Source: Phyllobacterium pellucidum
GTDB lineage: Bacteria > Pseudomonadota > Alphaproteobacteria > Rhizobiales > Rhizobiaceae
Reading direction: 5' to 3'
DNA length: 64,000 bases
NCBI RefSeq assembly: GCF_013327855.1
Contig: NZ_JABUMX010000001.1
Coordinates: 558,001-622,000 of the forward strand
Part shown: positions 8,290-16,577 of the stretch, piece by piece
How the letters are laid out: each line of letters starts with the position of its first letter
Position numbering within the stretch: the stretch's first letter is position 1
The notes under the pieces: generated by a model
What the model saw: the letters and a program-made list of their open reading frames with translations, nothing else
What the model was told of the DNA's origin: nothing
The model's database searches: none
Position numbers and translations under genes: made by a program

Positions 8290-11253
8290 CTACTTCTTTG
8301 CTTTCTGCAGCAATGAGTCAAACGTCTTGCGTACCGACATGGCTGTCTCCTGAAGTTGCGCCTCCACGCGATCAAGATCGGGAAGGTCGGAGGCCTTGCA
8401 GAGAAGATCGCCAAGCCCTGGCGGGAAATCCTCGCGCTTGACATCGCCATCGAGGCACAGGCGGATGATCTGGGTAACGCCGGTATAGAGGTTCGCGGCC
8501 TCGACAAGACGGTCCGCTGTTGCGGGATCGACGAACTCGGGCTTCAGCTTGCGCAGCACTTCTGCCGTGGAAAGGGCCACGACGGGCCCTTCGACATTGC
8601 CGGTGAGCACCGCAAACTGGGCGATGAATTCGAGATCGATGATGCCGCCGGCGACAAGTTTCAGGTCCCAGGCGTCGCTCGGGGGTTTCTCCGCTTCAAT
8701 CAGAGCCCGCATTTCGGCGGCATCCTTGGCGATCTTCGACGCGTCGCGTGGCATCGCAAGGATGCCGGCCACGTCTTCCTGAATTTCGGGGAAGAAAGAG
8801 GCATCGCCGGCTACCGTGCGCGCCCGGGTCAGGGCCATATGCTCCCACGTCCAGGCATCATTGCGCTGGTATTTGCGGAAGGCGTCGATGTGCGTGGCGA
8901 CCGGGCCCTTGTTTCCGGACGGCCGCAGCCGGAAATCGACTTCATAGAGAACGCCTTCCGCCGTCGGCGCCGAAAGAGCCGCTATGAGGCGTTGCGTCAG
9001 GCGCATGTAGTATTGCGACGGCGCCAGGCCTTTTTCGCCATCTGACTCGTCCGCATCCTCGTCATGATCGTAGAGCAGGATGAGATCGACATCGGAGCCG
9101 GCGGTCAATTCGCGGCTGCCGAGCTTACCCATGCCAAGAATGGCGATGCGTCCACCTTTGATCGAACCGTGTCTTACGGCGAATTCGTCGATCACCGCCT
9201 GCAGGGCGCGGTCGATGACGAGATCGGCAAGGTCCGAAAAGGCCTTGCCAGCGCGCGCGCCGTCGATCGCGCCGGTGAGCAGGCGGATGCCGATGAGAAA
9301 ACGGTGCTCGGCGGCGAAGATGCGCAGCCGGTCGAGAATATCCTCGTAAACCTTGGAGGGCCCGAGAAAATTCTCCAGCCGCTCCGCAAGATAGCTGCGC
9401 GTTGGAACATCGGCGAAGATCGCCGGGTCGAGCATGCCGTCGAAAATATGCGGCTTGCGGGTGATGATTCCGGCAAGTCTTGGCGCCGCGCCCATGATCA
9501 ACACCAGAAGGTCGAGGAGGCGCGGATTTGACTGCAGCAGGCTGAAGAGCTGTATTCCCGCCGGCAATCCCTTGATCATTTCGTCAAACCGCATCAGCGC
9601 TTCATCGGCACGGCTCGTCGCGCCGAAGGCCTTCAGCAGGACCGGCGTCAATTCGGTGAGGCGCTCGCGCGATTCCGCCGACTGCGTGGCACGGTAGCGG
9701 CCAAAGTGCCAGGTACGGATGACGCGGCAAATATCGCTCGGGCGTTCGAAGCCAAAATTGGCGAGCGTCTTCAATGTGTCCGGATCATCGACATCGCCGG
9801 TGAACACGAGGTTTCCGGCCTCGCCGGTAAGTTCCTGCGCCTGTTCGAACAGCGCGGCATAGTGTGTCTCGACGGTCGTGAGCGCCGCGCGGAAATCCGC
9901 CGCAAAGCTTTCGCCATCGCGATAGCCCATCAGATGCGCAACGCGCAGGAACTCCTCGTCGTCTTCCGGCAGCATATGCGTCTGCTCGTCGGCAATCATC
10001 TGGATGCGGTGCTCGACATCGCGCAGGAACCAGTACTCTCGCGTAAGCGTGTCGCGCGCTTCCTCGCCGATCCAGCCGAGGTCCTCCAGTGCCGCAAGCA
10101 TATCGACGGTGCGCGAGCCCCTGAGCTTGGGAAAACGGCCGCCGGCAATGAGTTGCTGCGTCTGGACGAAGAATTCGATCTCGCGAATACCACCGCGGCC
10201 GAGCTTCACATTGTGGCCACGCACGGCAATTTCACCGTGGCCCTTATGCGCGTGGATCTGCCGCTTGATCGAATGCACATCGGCAATCGCGGCATAATCG
10301 AGATATTTTCGCCAGACATAGGGTGCAAGTTCCGCAATCACCCGCTTGCCAGCGGCGATATCGCCGGCGACGGGCCGCGCCTTGATCATTGCAGCGCGTT
10401 CCCAGTTCTGACCCCGACCCTCGTAGTAATTGAGGGCGGCGCCGACGGGAATTGCCAGCGGCGTCGAACCCGGGTCGGGACGCAGCCGCAAGTCGGTGCG
10501 AAAAACGTAACCGTCCGCCGTACGGTCCTGAAGGATGCGCACCAGCCGGCGCGTCAGTCGCGAGAACGTTTCAACGCAGTCATAGGGGTCGGGAATGGCC
10601 GGGCTGTGCTCGTCGATGAAGACGATGAGATCGATATCGGAGGAATAGTTCAGTTCGAACGCGCCGAATTTCCCCATGGCGAGGATGATCCAGCCCGAAT
10701 CAACCTCCGGATGCTTCAGATCGGGGAGCTTCAATTTGCCGGCGGCATGGGCGTCGCGAAGGAGGAAGCGCGCGGCCGCTCCAACACTCTCTTCGGCCAG
10801 GCGCGAAAGCCAGAACGTGGCATCATCGGCCGAAAAAACACCTGACAGATCGCCGAGTGCGATAAGCAGATGCCCTTCGAGCTTGTGCTGCCGCAGTGCC
10901 GTCATCAGATCGGCTTCGGTGAGGTCTTCCGCATCGCTGCCGGCCGAGATCTCATGCAACAGCGCTTCAAGCCGCTGGGGGAGCGAACGCTCGAACAGTG
11001 GATCGAGCAATTGCGGACGCTGCAGGAGCGTACCGCGCAGATAGGGCGAAAGATCAAGAACGGCAGACAGAAAACCGGCAGCGGGCTTGTTGTCGTTCAG
11101 CGCGCTGCTGAAGCCGCAGCCTTTTTCCGCGGCATGGGCAAGAAACTCGCGCAAGAGAGCCGCAGCATTCTTCTTATCCAAGGGCGCCAGTTCCCGCAAT
11201 ACCTGCGAAAAGAATGGCGCATCAGCATTCGCCGCCTTGGATATTCCGCTCAT
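8290..11253 (-). CDS. glnE: Bifunctional glutamine synthetase adenylyltransferase/deadenylase
   Basis: A 987-residue cytosolic enzyme that adds AMP to glutamine synthetase to turn it off and removes it to restore activity, in response to PII and glutamine. Two nucleotidyltransferase domains are evident: the N-terminal one carries SSDIDLIVF near residue 201 (deadenylase) and the C-terminal one GSDVDLILL near residue 722 (adenylylase), each followed by a helical regulatory domain. The length fits the family. Its ATG overlaps the TGA of the upstream kinase by four bases (ATGA), so it is translated as the last gene of a regulator-kinase-glnE operon. Its stop abuts the pleC stop codon. Confidence 0.96.
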   Translation of the reverse strand: MSGISKAANADAPFFSQVLRELAPLDKKNAAALLREFLAHAAEKGCGFSSALNDNKPAAGFLSAVLDLSPYLRGTLLQRPQLLDPLFERSLPQRLEALLHEISAGSDAEDLTEADLMTALRQHKLEGHLLIALGDLSGVFSADDATFWLSRLAEESVGAAARFLLRDAHAAGKLKLPDLKHPEVDSGWIILAMGKFGAFELNYSSDIDLIVFIDEHSPAIPDPYDCVETFSRLTRRLVRILQDRTADGYVFRTDLRLRPDPGSTPLAIPVGAALNYYEGRGQNWERAAMIKARPVAGDIAAGKRVIAELAPYVWRKYLDYAAIADVHSIKRQIHAHKGHGEIAVRGHNVKLGRGGIREIEFFVQTQQLIAGGRFPKLRGSRTVDMLAALEDLGWIGEEARDTLTREYWFLRDVEHRIQMIADEQTHMLPEDDEEFLRVAHLMGYRDGESFAADFRAALTTVETHYAALFEQAQELTGEAGNLVFTGDVDDPDTLKTLANFGFERPSDICRVIRTWHFGRYRATQSAESRERLTELTPVLLKAFGATSRADEALMRFDEMIKGLPAGIQLFSLLQSNPRLLDLLVLIMGAAPRLAGIITRKPHIFDGMLDPAIFADVPTRSYLAERLENFLGPSKVYEDILDRLRIFAAEHRFLIGIRLLTGAIDGARAGKAFSDLADLVIDRALQAVIDEFAVRHGSIKGGRIAILGMGKLGSRELTAGSDVDLILLYDHDEDADESDGEKGLAPSQYYMRLTQRLIAALSAPTAEGVLYEVDFRLRPSGNKGPVATHIDAFRKYQRNDAWTWEHMALTRARTVAGDASFFPEIQEDVAGILAMPRDASKIAKDAAEMRALIEAEKPPSDAWDLKLVAGGIIDLEFIAQFAVLTGNVEGPVVALSTAEVLRKLKPEFVDPATADRLVEAANLYTGVTQIIRLCLDGDVKREDFPPGLGDLLCKASDLPDLDRVEAQLQETAMSVRKTFDSLLQKAKK

Positions 11254-12650
11254 CCGCTTTCCTCTCCCGCCGGAAATGTCAGGACCGCCCGTAACCCCGG
11301 CGCGTTGTCTGCTAGTTCCAGGGAACCACCGTGCAATTTCATGACCGCCTTGGCAAGGCTGAGACCAAGACCGGAACCGGGTTGCGAACGGCTTTCCTCG
11401 AGTCGCACAAAGCGTTCTGTCGCGCGCTCCATCTGATCGGCGGGAATGCCTGTTCCATTGTCCGCAACGATGACTTTCACCTTGTCATCCGCTCTCACGA
11501 CGGAAAGCGAAACCTCCACGGGACGGTCGATGCCGCTGGCATATTTGATCGCGTTGTCGACAAGATTGGACACGGTCTGCGCGACAAGTTCGCGGTTGGC
11601 CCTGACAGGCGTTGCATCAACGGGTCCGAGCAAGAGCTGGACACCGGCTTCCTCGGCGGAAGGCTCATAAAGCTCGAACACGTCCTCGGCGATCACCGAG
11701 AGCGGGATTTGTTCGAGCGCTTCCGTTGAATAGCCGGATTCCAGGCGCGAGATCATCAGTATCGCATTGAAGGTGCGGATAAGCTGATCGGAATCGCTGA
11801 TCATGCCTTCCATGGCAGCGCGCCATTGTTTCGTCGTCCTTGCGCTGGCGAGGGCAGATTCTGCGCGATTGTGCATGCGCGTCAGGGGCGTCTTCAAATC
11901 GTGGGCGATGTTGTCGGAGACATGCCGAACGCCTTCATTGAGTTCCTGAATGCGCGCGAGCATGCCGTTGAGATTCTCGGACAAGCGGTCGAACTCGTCA
12001 CCGGACCCGCTGACCGGCAGGCGCCCGGCGAGATCGCCGCCCATGATCCGCTGCGATGCGACGGAAACCTTGTCGATGCGCTGCAGCGCGCGGCGGCCGA
12101 CGAAAAACCAGATCAGGAACGCGCCAATGCCCATGGTACCGAGAGCGGCCATGAGCGCCCGGCGCACGACGAGGCGAACCTGCTCGGGCTCCCCGAGGTC
12201 ACGCCCGACCATCACGCGAATCCCGTTTGGCATGACGATGACGCGGGCAATGGCGGTGTGGGTCTTTGCCTCGTTGCCCTCGCCGTAACGCTCATAGGTG
12301 ATGGGACGTTCGATCCAGCCTTCAGTCTGGAGGACGCCGATTTCAATGCTTTGGACGTTTCCGGCAACGATCCGCCCGGCGGGGTCAGTCACCAGATAGA
12401 GATAGGCGCCCGGCTGGCGGCCACGCCGATCGATCGAGCGGACAAGCCCGGCAATGCCGCCGCGCTCATAGGATTGACCGATGCTTTCGATCTCTTCGTT
12501 GACGGCGGTCTCAGTTTGCGTGGTCAGAAGACGCACAGAAAGGCTGGTCATGTAGAATACGAGGCCCAGCGCGCAAACGGTAAAGAGCAGCAGGTAAAGT
12601 GCCGACAGCCGGACGGCCGTCATCTTCATCATGGCGGAGAAACGGCTCAT
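11250..12650 (-). CDS. HAMP-domain sensor histidine kinase
   Basis: A 466-residue inner-membrane sensor kinase with membrane segments near 15-36 and 163-185, a periplasmic loop of about 125 residues, a HAMP linker (about 186-235), a HisKA domain with DNIAHDLKTPLTR (H250) and an HATPase domain ending GSGLGLSLAKAV. This layout is that of OmpR-family partners such as PhoQ/EnvZ. The ATG overlaps the TGA of the upstream response regulator gene (ATGA), and its own stop overlaps the glnE start in the same way, so it is the middle gene of a tightly coupled operon. An upstream in-frame extension to 12797 lies inside the regulator gene and is rejected. Signal sensed is unknown. Confidence 0.92.
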   Translation of the reverse strand: MSRFSAMMKMTAVRLSALYLLLFTVCALGLVFYMTSLSVRLLTTQTETAVNEEIESIGQSYERGGIAGLVRSIDRRGRQPGAYLYLVTDPAGRIVAGNVQSIEIGVLQTEGWIERPITYERYGEGNEAKTHTAIARVIVMPNGIRVMVGRDLGEPEQVRLVVRRALMAALGTMGIGAFLIWFFVGRRALQRIDKVSVASQRIMGGDLAGRLPVSGSGDEFDRLSENLNGMLARIQELNEGVRHVSDNIAHDLKTPLTRMHNRAESALASARTTKQWRAAMEGMISDSDQLIRTFNAILMISRLESGYSTEALEQIPLSVIAEDVFELYEPSAEEAGVQLLLGPVDATPVRANRELVAQTVSNLVDNAIKYASGIDRPVEVSLSVVRADDKVKVIVADNGTGIPADQMERATERFVRLEESRSQPGSGLGLSLAKAVMKLHGGSLELADNAPGLRAVLTFPAGEESG

Positions 12651-13333
12651 GCACCGGTCTCGGCTGCCTTGAGCATGTAGCCGGCACCGCGCACCGTGTG
12701 CAGCAGCGGCGTACCGAAATCCTTCTCGATCTTGCCGCGAAGGCGCGACACATGGACATCGATTACATTGGTCTGCGGATCGAAATGGTAGTCCCATACA
12801 TGTTCAAGCAGCATGGTACGGGTGACGACCTGCCCGGCATGGCGCATCAGATACTCAAGCAGGCGAAATTCTCGCGGCTGCAGGATGATGACCTGGCCCG
12901 CACGTTTGGCCGTATGGGAAAGACGGTCGAGTTCGAGATCGCCAACCCGGTAGACGGTCTCGGCCTCTTTTGGGCTAGAGCGGCGCTGAAGCACCTCGAT
13001 CCGTGCGAGAAGTTCGGAGAAAGCATAGGGCTTGGTAAGATAATCGTCGCCGCCAGCGCGAAGACCGGTAACGCGATCATCGACCTGGCCAAGGGCGGAG
13101 AGGATCAGGGCCGGCGTGTCATTGCCCCGCGCCCGAAGCGCCGCCACGACCGAAAGGCCATCGCGACGCGGCAGCATCCGGTCGACGACGAGCGCATCAT
13201 AGCTGCCCTGCTCCGCCAGCGCGTAACCGGTTTCGCCATCGCCGGCGACATCGGCCGTGTGGCCGGCCTCGGCAAAGGCCTTTTCCAGATATCGGGCCGC
13301 TTCGCGGTCATCTTCAATGACGAGAATCTTCAT
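12647..13333 (-). CDS. OmpR/PhoP-family response regulator
   Basis: A 228-residue two-component regulator with a receiver domain (acid pair E7-D8-D9, phosphoacceptor D51 in DRMLP, K101 in the TKPY motif) and a C-terminal winged-helix DNA-binding domain (about 130-220). It is the first gene of the operon with the downstream kinase (ATGA overlap) and glnE. A strong hairpin terminator of degP lies 57 bp upstream, so it probably has its own promoter in the 13334-13390 spacer or depends on read-through. Target genes are not evident; the arrangement with glnE hints at a role linked to nitrogen status, which is inference only. Confidence 0.93.
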   Translation of the reverse strand: MKILVIEDDREAARYLEKAFAEAGHTADVAGDGETGYALAEQGSYDALVVDRMLPRRDGLSVVAALRARGNDTPALILSALGQVDDRVTGLRAGGDDYLTKPYAFSELLARIEVLQRRSSPKEAETVYRVGDLELDRLSHTAKRAGQVIILQPREFRLLEYLMRHAGQVVTRTMLLEHVWDYHFDPQTNVIDVHVSRLRGKIEKDFGTPLLHTVRGAGYMLKAAETGA

Positions 13334-13389
13334 GGCGCAATTCTAAGCCGGTTTTGGTGAATGCGTTAAGTGGTGCCCCAAAAGAAGTG

Positions 13390-13423
13390 GGCGGCAGATT
13401 AATCGAAGGAGATCTGCCGCCCT
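13390..13423 (-). terminator. Rho-independent terminator downstream of degP
   Basis: An 11-bp perfect GC-rich stem (GGGCGGCAGAT paired with ATCTGCCGCCC) with a 12-base loop lies 63 bp after the degP stop. On the minus strand it is followed by ACTTCTTTT, a moderately T-rich tail. It separates degP from the regulator-kinase-glnE operon on the same strand. Confidence 0.7.
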
Positions 13424-13485
13424 TGTTTGCGTTGGCGCTTGCGGGGTGGGGGATGTGAAGCGCCGCCGCAACCTTTAGATCAGGA

Positions 13486-15021
13486 TCAACCCTGATTGAT
13501 CGGCAGCGCCACGAAGCGCGACTGATCGTTGGTCTGGACCTGCAGGAGGACCGCCTTGCGGCCGGCCTTCGTTGCAGAGGTGATCGCCGTCTCGATGTCC
13601 GCGCCGCTCTTTACGGGCAGGTTGTTGACCGAAACGATGATGTCACCCGTGGTGATGCCCTTGTCGGCTGCGTCGCCCTGGCGGTCGACGTCGGTAACCA
13701 CGACACCCTTGCCGTCGTCGGAAGGCATGACGGTCAGGCCGTAGTCATCAAGAGCCGAAGGCTTTGCAGTCTCCTGGTCCGGCTGCGTGTTCTTCGAGGC
13801 CAGCTGATCGTCGCCCGGCATCGCCTTGATCGCAACGTTCAGGGACTTTGCTTCACCCTTGCGCCATACAGTCAGCTCGACATCCTTGCCCGGATTGATC
13901 GCAGCGATCTTCTTGGCAAGATCACGTGGGTCGGAGACGGTCTCGCCGTTCACGGCCGTGATCACGTCGCCTGCCGATACGCCAGCCTTTGCGGCGGGGC
14001 CATCAGCCTGCGGTTCGGCAACGAGAGCGCCCTTCTCTTCGGCAAGGCCAAGGGATTCAGCGATCTCCTTGTTGACCGGCTGAATCTGTACGCCAATCCA
14101 GCCACGCGAAACCGATCCGGTCTTGATGAGCTGATCGACAACGTTCTTTGCTGTCGTCGAGGGGATGGCGAAGGCAATGCCGACGCTGCCGCCCGACGGG
14201 GAGAAGATAGCGGTGTTGATGCCGACGACTTCACCGTTGAGATTGAAGGCAGGGCCACCGGAGTTGCCGCGGTTGACGGCAGCATCGATCTGCAGGAAGT
14301 CGTCATAAGGGCCTGCGCCGATATCACGGCCGCGAGCAGAGACGATGCCCGCCGTAACGGTACCGCCGAGGCCGAACGGATTGCCGACAGCAACGACCCA
14401 CTGGCCGACGCGGATCTTGTTGTCGTCGCCGAACGAGACATAGGTGAACTTGCGCTTGTCATCGACCTTGAGGACGGCGAGATCGGTACGCTTGTCCTTG
14501 CCGATCAGCTTGGCGTCGAGTTCGGTGCCGTCATTCAGCACGACCGAATAGGCGCTGCCGTCTTCAACGACGTGGTTGTTCGTGACGAGATAGCCGTCTT
14601 CAGAGATGAAGAAACCGGAACCCTGGGCAGTCGGACGGATGCGGTCCGGACGGTTGTGATCGCGCGGGCCACCCTTGCGCGGCTCCATGCGCTGGCCGCC
14701 TTGGCCACCGAAATCGTAGAAGAAGCGCTTCAACGGATGGTCGTCCGGCAGCTGATCAAGGCCCGGCATGCCCCCCGAACCATCGTCAGCGGTCTGGTGA
14801 ACGGCGCTCTTGACGCGGACGCTGACAACCGCGGGGCTGACCTTCTCGACAACGTCGGCAAAGCCGGGCTGCTGGGGAGCATCGACACGCACGGCCTCGG
14901 CCTGAGCCGGAACGATAGCGGCGAGCGGACCCGTTGCCAGAAAGCCCCCGACGAGCGCCGAGGACAACATTGCGGCAGCGATGCCCTTGCGGAAGTGTGA
15001 GGACTTGCGAATATTCGGCAT
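13486..15021 (-). CDS. degP: Periplasmic Do-like serine protease/chaperone DegP
   Basis: A 511-residue HtrA-family protease that degrades or refolds damaged periplasmic proteins. A basic N-terminus and hydrophobic stretch ending near AQAEA (about residue 43) form a signal peptide. The trypsin-like domain carries H150 (TNNHVVED), D180 (KRTDLAVL) and S254 (RGNSGGPAF), and two PDZ domains follow (about 300-390 and 415-505). The Q-linker between residues 75 and 125 is Gly/Asp/Arg-rich, as in rhizobial DegP. Upstream lies a 185-bp divergent spacer shared with the MBL-fold gene; no stress sigma-factor site could be assigned with confidence. Terminator at 13390-13423. Confidence 0.95.
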   Translation of the reverse strand: MPNIRKSSHFRKGIAAAMLSSALVGGFLATGPLAAIVPAQAEAVRVDAPQQPGFADVVEKVSPAVVSVRVKSAVHQTADDGSGGMPGLDQLPDDHPLKRFFYDFGGQGGQRMEPRKGGPRDHNRPDRIRPTAQGSGFFISEDGYLVTNNHVVEDGSAYSVVLNDGTELDAKLIGKDKRTDLAVLKVDDKRKFTYVSFGDDNKIRVGQWVVAVGNPFGLGGTVTAGIVSARGRDIGAGPYDDFLQIDAAVNRGNSGGPAFNLNGEVVGINTAIFSPSGGSVGIAFAIPSTTAKNVVDQLIKTGSVSRGWIGVQIQPVNKEIAESLGLAEEKGALVAEPQADGPAAKAGVSAGDVITAVNGETVSDPRDLAKKIAAINPGKDVELTVWRKGEAKSLNVAIKAMPGDDQLASKNTQPDQETAKPSALDDYGLTVMPSDDGKGVVVTDVDRQGDAADKGITTGDIIVSVNNLPVKSGADIETAITSATKAGRKAVLLQVQTNDQSRFVALPINQG

Positions 15022-15206
15022 GAATGTATCTCCTTGAAAGTCCGATCGTTAGGAGGACGATCGCTTTATAGCAGTAGTGATACAGATAGGAACGTTACCC
15101 CGCTATTTCCGCAACATGACAAATTTGTAAGATTGACGTTGGACGACATGTGGAAAGCTGGCTACAAACCGCAGGCGCTTCCACCTTCTGTTACCTGGAG
15201 ACACCC

Positions 15207-16097
15207 ATGCCGCCGCTTGGCTCAACGCTGCGTATCCATAAGCCTTACGAAGGCGTTTATGCCTTCTATGATGGACGGATTGACGGGGTGCGCGCCTATT
15301 CCGAACGTCCCAACTGGCTGGATGACGGCGCTTATTCGCTTGGCGTATGTTCCTATGCACTGCTGTCTGGAGATGAGGCGCTTGTCTATGACACGAGCAT
15401 TTCTCTTCCCCACGCCCGAATAATTCGCAAGACCCTCGAAGATGCCGGAGCACGCAGGATTACGGTCGTGCTGAGCCACTGGCATGTGGATCACGTTGCC
15501 GGCAACGAAGTTTTCGCCGATTGCGAGATCATCGCCAATAGCCTGACGGAAAAGGCGTTGCGCAATCATCGCGACAATCTGGAAAACAGGGATCCGCCAA
15601 TCCGCCCGCTGGTCATGCCCAACCGCATTTTCGAGGATGAATTGAGCTTGAAGATCGGTGCGTTCGAGGTCGATTTACGCGTCGTCGATATTCACAGCCG
15701 CGATGGCACGATGCTGCTGCTGCCGGCAATGGAACTATTGTTTGCCGGCGATGCGCTCGAGGATCCGATAACCTATGTCGCTGAACCCACCAGGCTGAAA
15801 GAGCATCTTGCCGATCTCGCCCGCATGGCGACCTGGGATTTCTCGAAGATCCTGCCCAATCATGGCGCGGAGGATATCATTGTCGCGGGCGGTTATGGGG
15901 CGAGCCTTATCGATGCAACAAGAAACTATGTCGAGAAGCTGATCACGGTACGCCAAAACAGGGATCTCGCGAGCGACGACCTTCAAGCATTTGCAGAAGA
16001 GGATTTTCGGTCGGGAGCGATCCATTATTTCGCTCCCTACGAGGTCGTGCACCGCGAGAACATCAAGGCAGTTCTCTCGGGAGAAGCGGAAGAATAG
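15207..16097 (+). CDS. MBL-fold metallo-hydrolase
   Basis: A 296-residue metallo-beta-lactamase-fold protein. The metal site SHWHVDHVAGN (HxHxDH) is at about residues 91-101, with further conserved acidic and His residues at FAGDALED and in ILPNHG. No signal peptide is seen, so it is likely cytosolic. The ATG at 15207 follows TGGAGA at good spacing; an upstream ATG at 15150 lacks a ribosome site and adds a poorly conserved extension. It is divergent from degP and runs toward ccmH, ending six bases before it. Its substrate is not predictable; glyoxalase II-like, lactonase and phosphodiesterase activities are all possible. Confidence 0.85.
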   Translation: MPPLGSTLRIHKPYEGVYAFYDGRIDGVRAYSERPNWLDDGAYSLGVCSYALLSGDEALVYDTSISLPHARIIRKTLEDAGARRITVVLSHWHVDHVAGNEVFADCEIIANSLTEKALRNHRDNLENRDPPIRPLVMPNRIFEDELSLKIGAFEVDLRVVDIHSRDGTMLLLPAMELLFAGDALEDPITYVAEPTRLKEHLADLARMATWDFSKILPNHGAEDIIVAGGYGASLIDATRNYVEKLITVRQNRDLASDDLQAFAEEDFRSGAIHYFAPYEVVHRENIKAVLSGEAEE

Positions 16098-16103
16098 TCC
16101 GCC

Positions 16104-16577
16104 TTATTCCTTCGGAGCGGCGAAGATCTTTTTCAACTCGCGTTTTTCGCCATCCGTAAGCGGTGTGATCTGCGCAGGATTAGCGCGACGCCGCCGTATC
16201 GAAATAAGAATGGCGAATCCTCCGGCAACAAGCGCAGCGATCGGGAAGCCCCAAAGCAGGAGCGTCGAGAACTGCAGCCGCGGTTTCAGGAGCACAAACT
16301 CGCCATAGCGCGCGACAAGAAAGTCGAGCACCTGCTGGTCAGTATCGCCGGCGACCAGCCGCTCGCGCACCAACAACCGCAAGTCCTTGGCAAGATCGGC
16401 GTTCGAATCGTCGATCGACTCGTTCTGGCAAACCATGCAGCGCAATTCTGCCGAGATGGTACGGGCACGTTTCTCCAGGGCCGGATTGCTCAACATTTCG
16501 TCAGGCGACACCGCCTGCGCCGCGCCAGCCAGGCACAAAGAGAGGCCGAGGATAATTAGAACAAGCAGGCGCTTCAT
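16104..16577 (-). CDS. ccmH: Cytochrome c maturation protein CcmH/CycL
   Basis: A 157-residue protein with an N-terminal signal peptide and a C-terminal membrane helix (about 107-127). The thiol motif LRCMVCQNESI places redox Cys at C47 and C50, the signature of CcmH, which keeps apocytochrome c haem-binding Cys reduced for ligation at the periplasmic face. The ATG overlaps the ccmF stop codon (ATGA). It is the last gene of the ccmI-E-F-H operon (cycHJKL in rhizobial naming). A longer in-frame extension to 16715 runs inside ccmF and is rejected. Confidence 0.95.
   Translation of the reverse strand: MKRLLVLIILGLSLCLAGAAQAVSPDEMLSNPALEKRARTISAELRCMVCQNESIDDSNADLAKDLRLLVRERLVAGDTDQQVLDFLVARYGEFVLLKPRLQFSTLLLWGFPIAALVAGGFAILISIRRRRANPAQITPLTDGEKRELKKIFAAPKE

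Noticed and set aside
9706..10845. 379-codon plus-strand frame inside glnE
   Set aside because: Antisense shadow of a highly conserved gene; no ribosome site or recognisable domain.
15022..15206. Stress sigma-factor (GGAAC-type or heat-shock) promoter for degP
   Set aside because: A GGAAC is present but spacing to a -10 partner does not fit on either strand.
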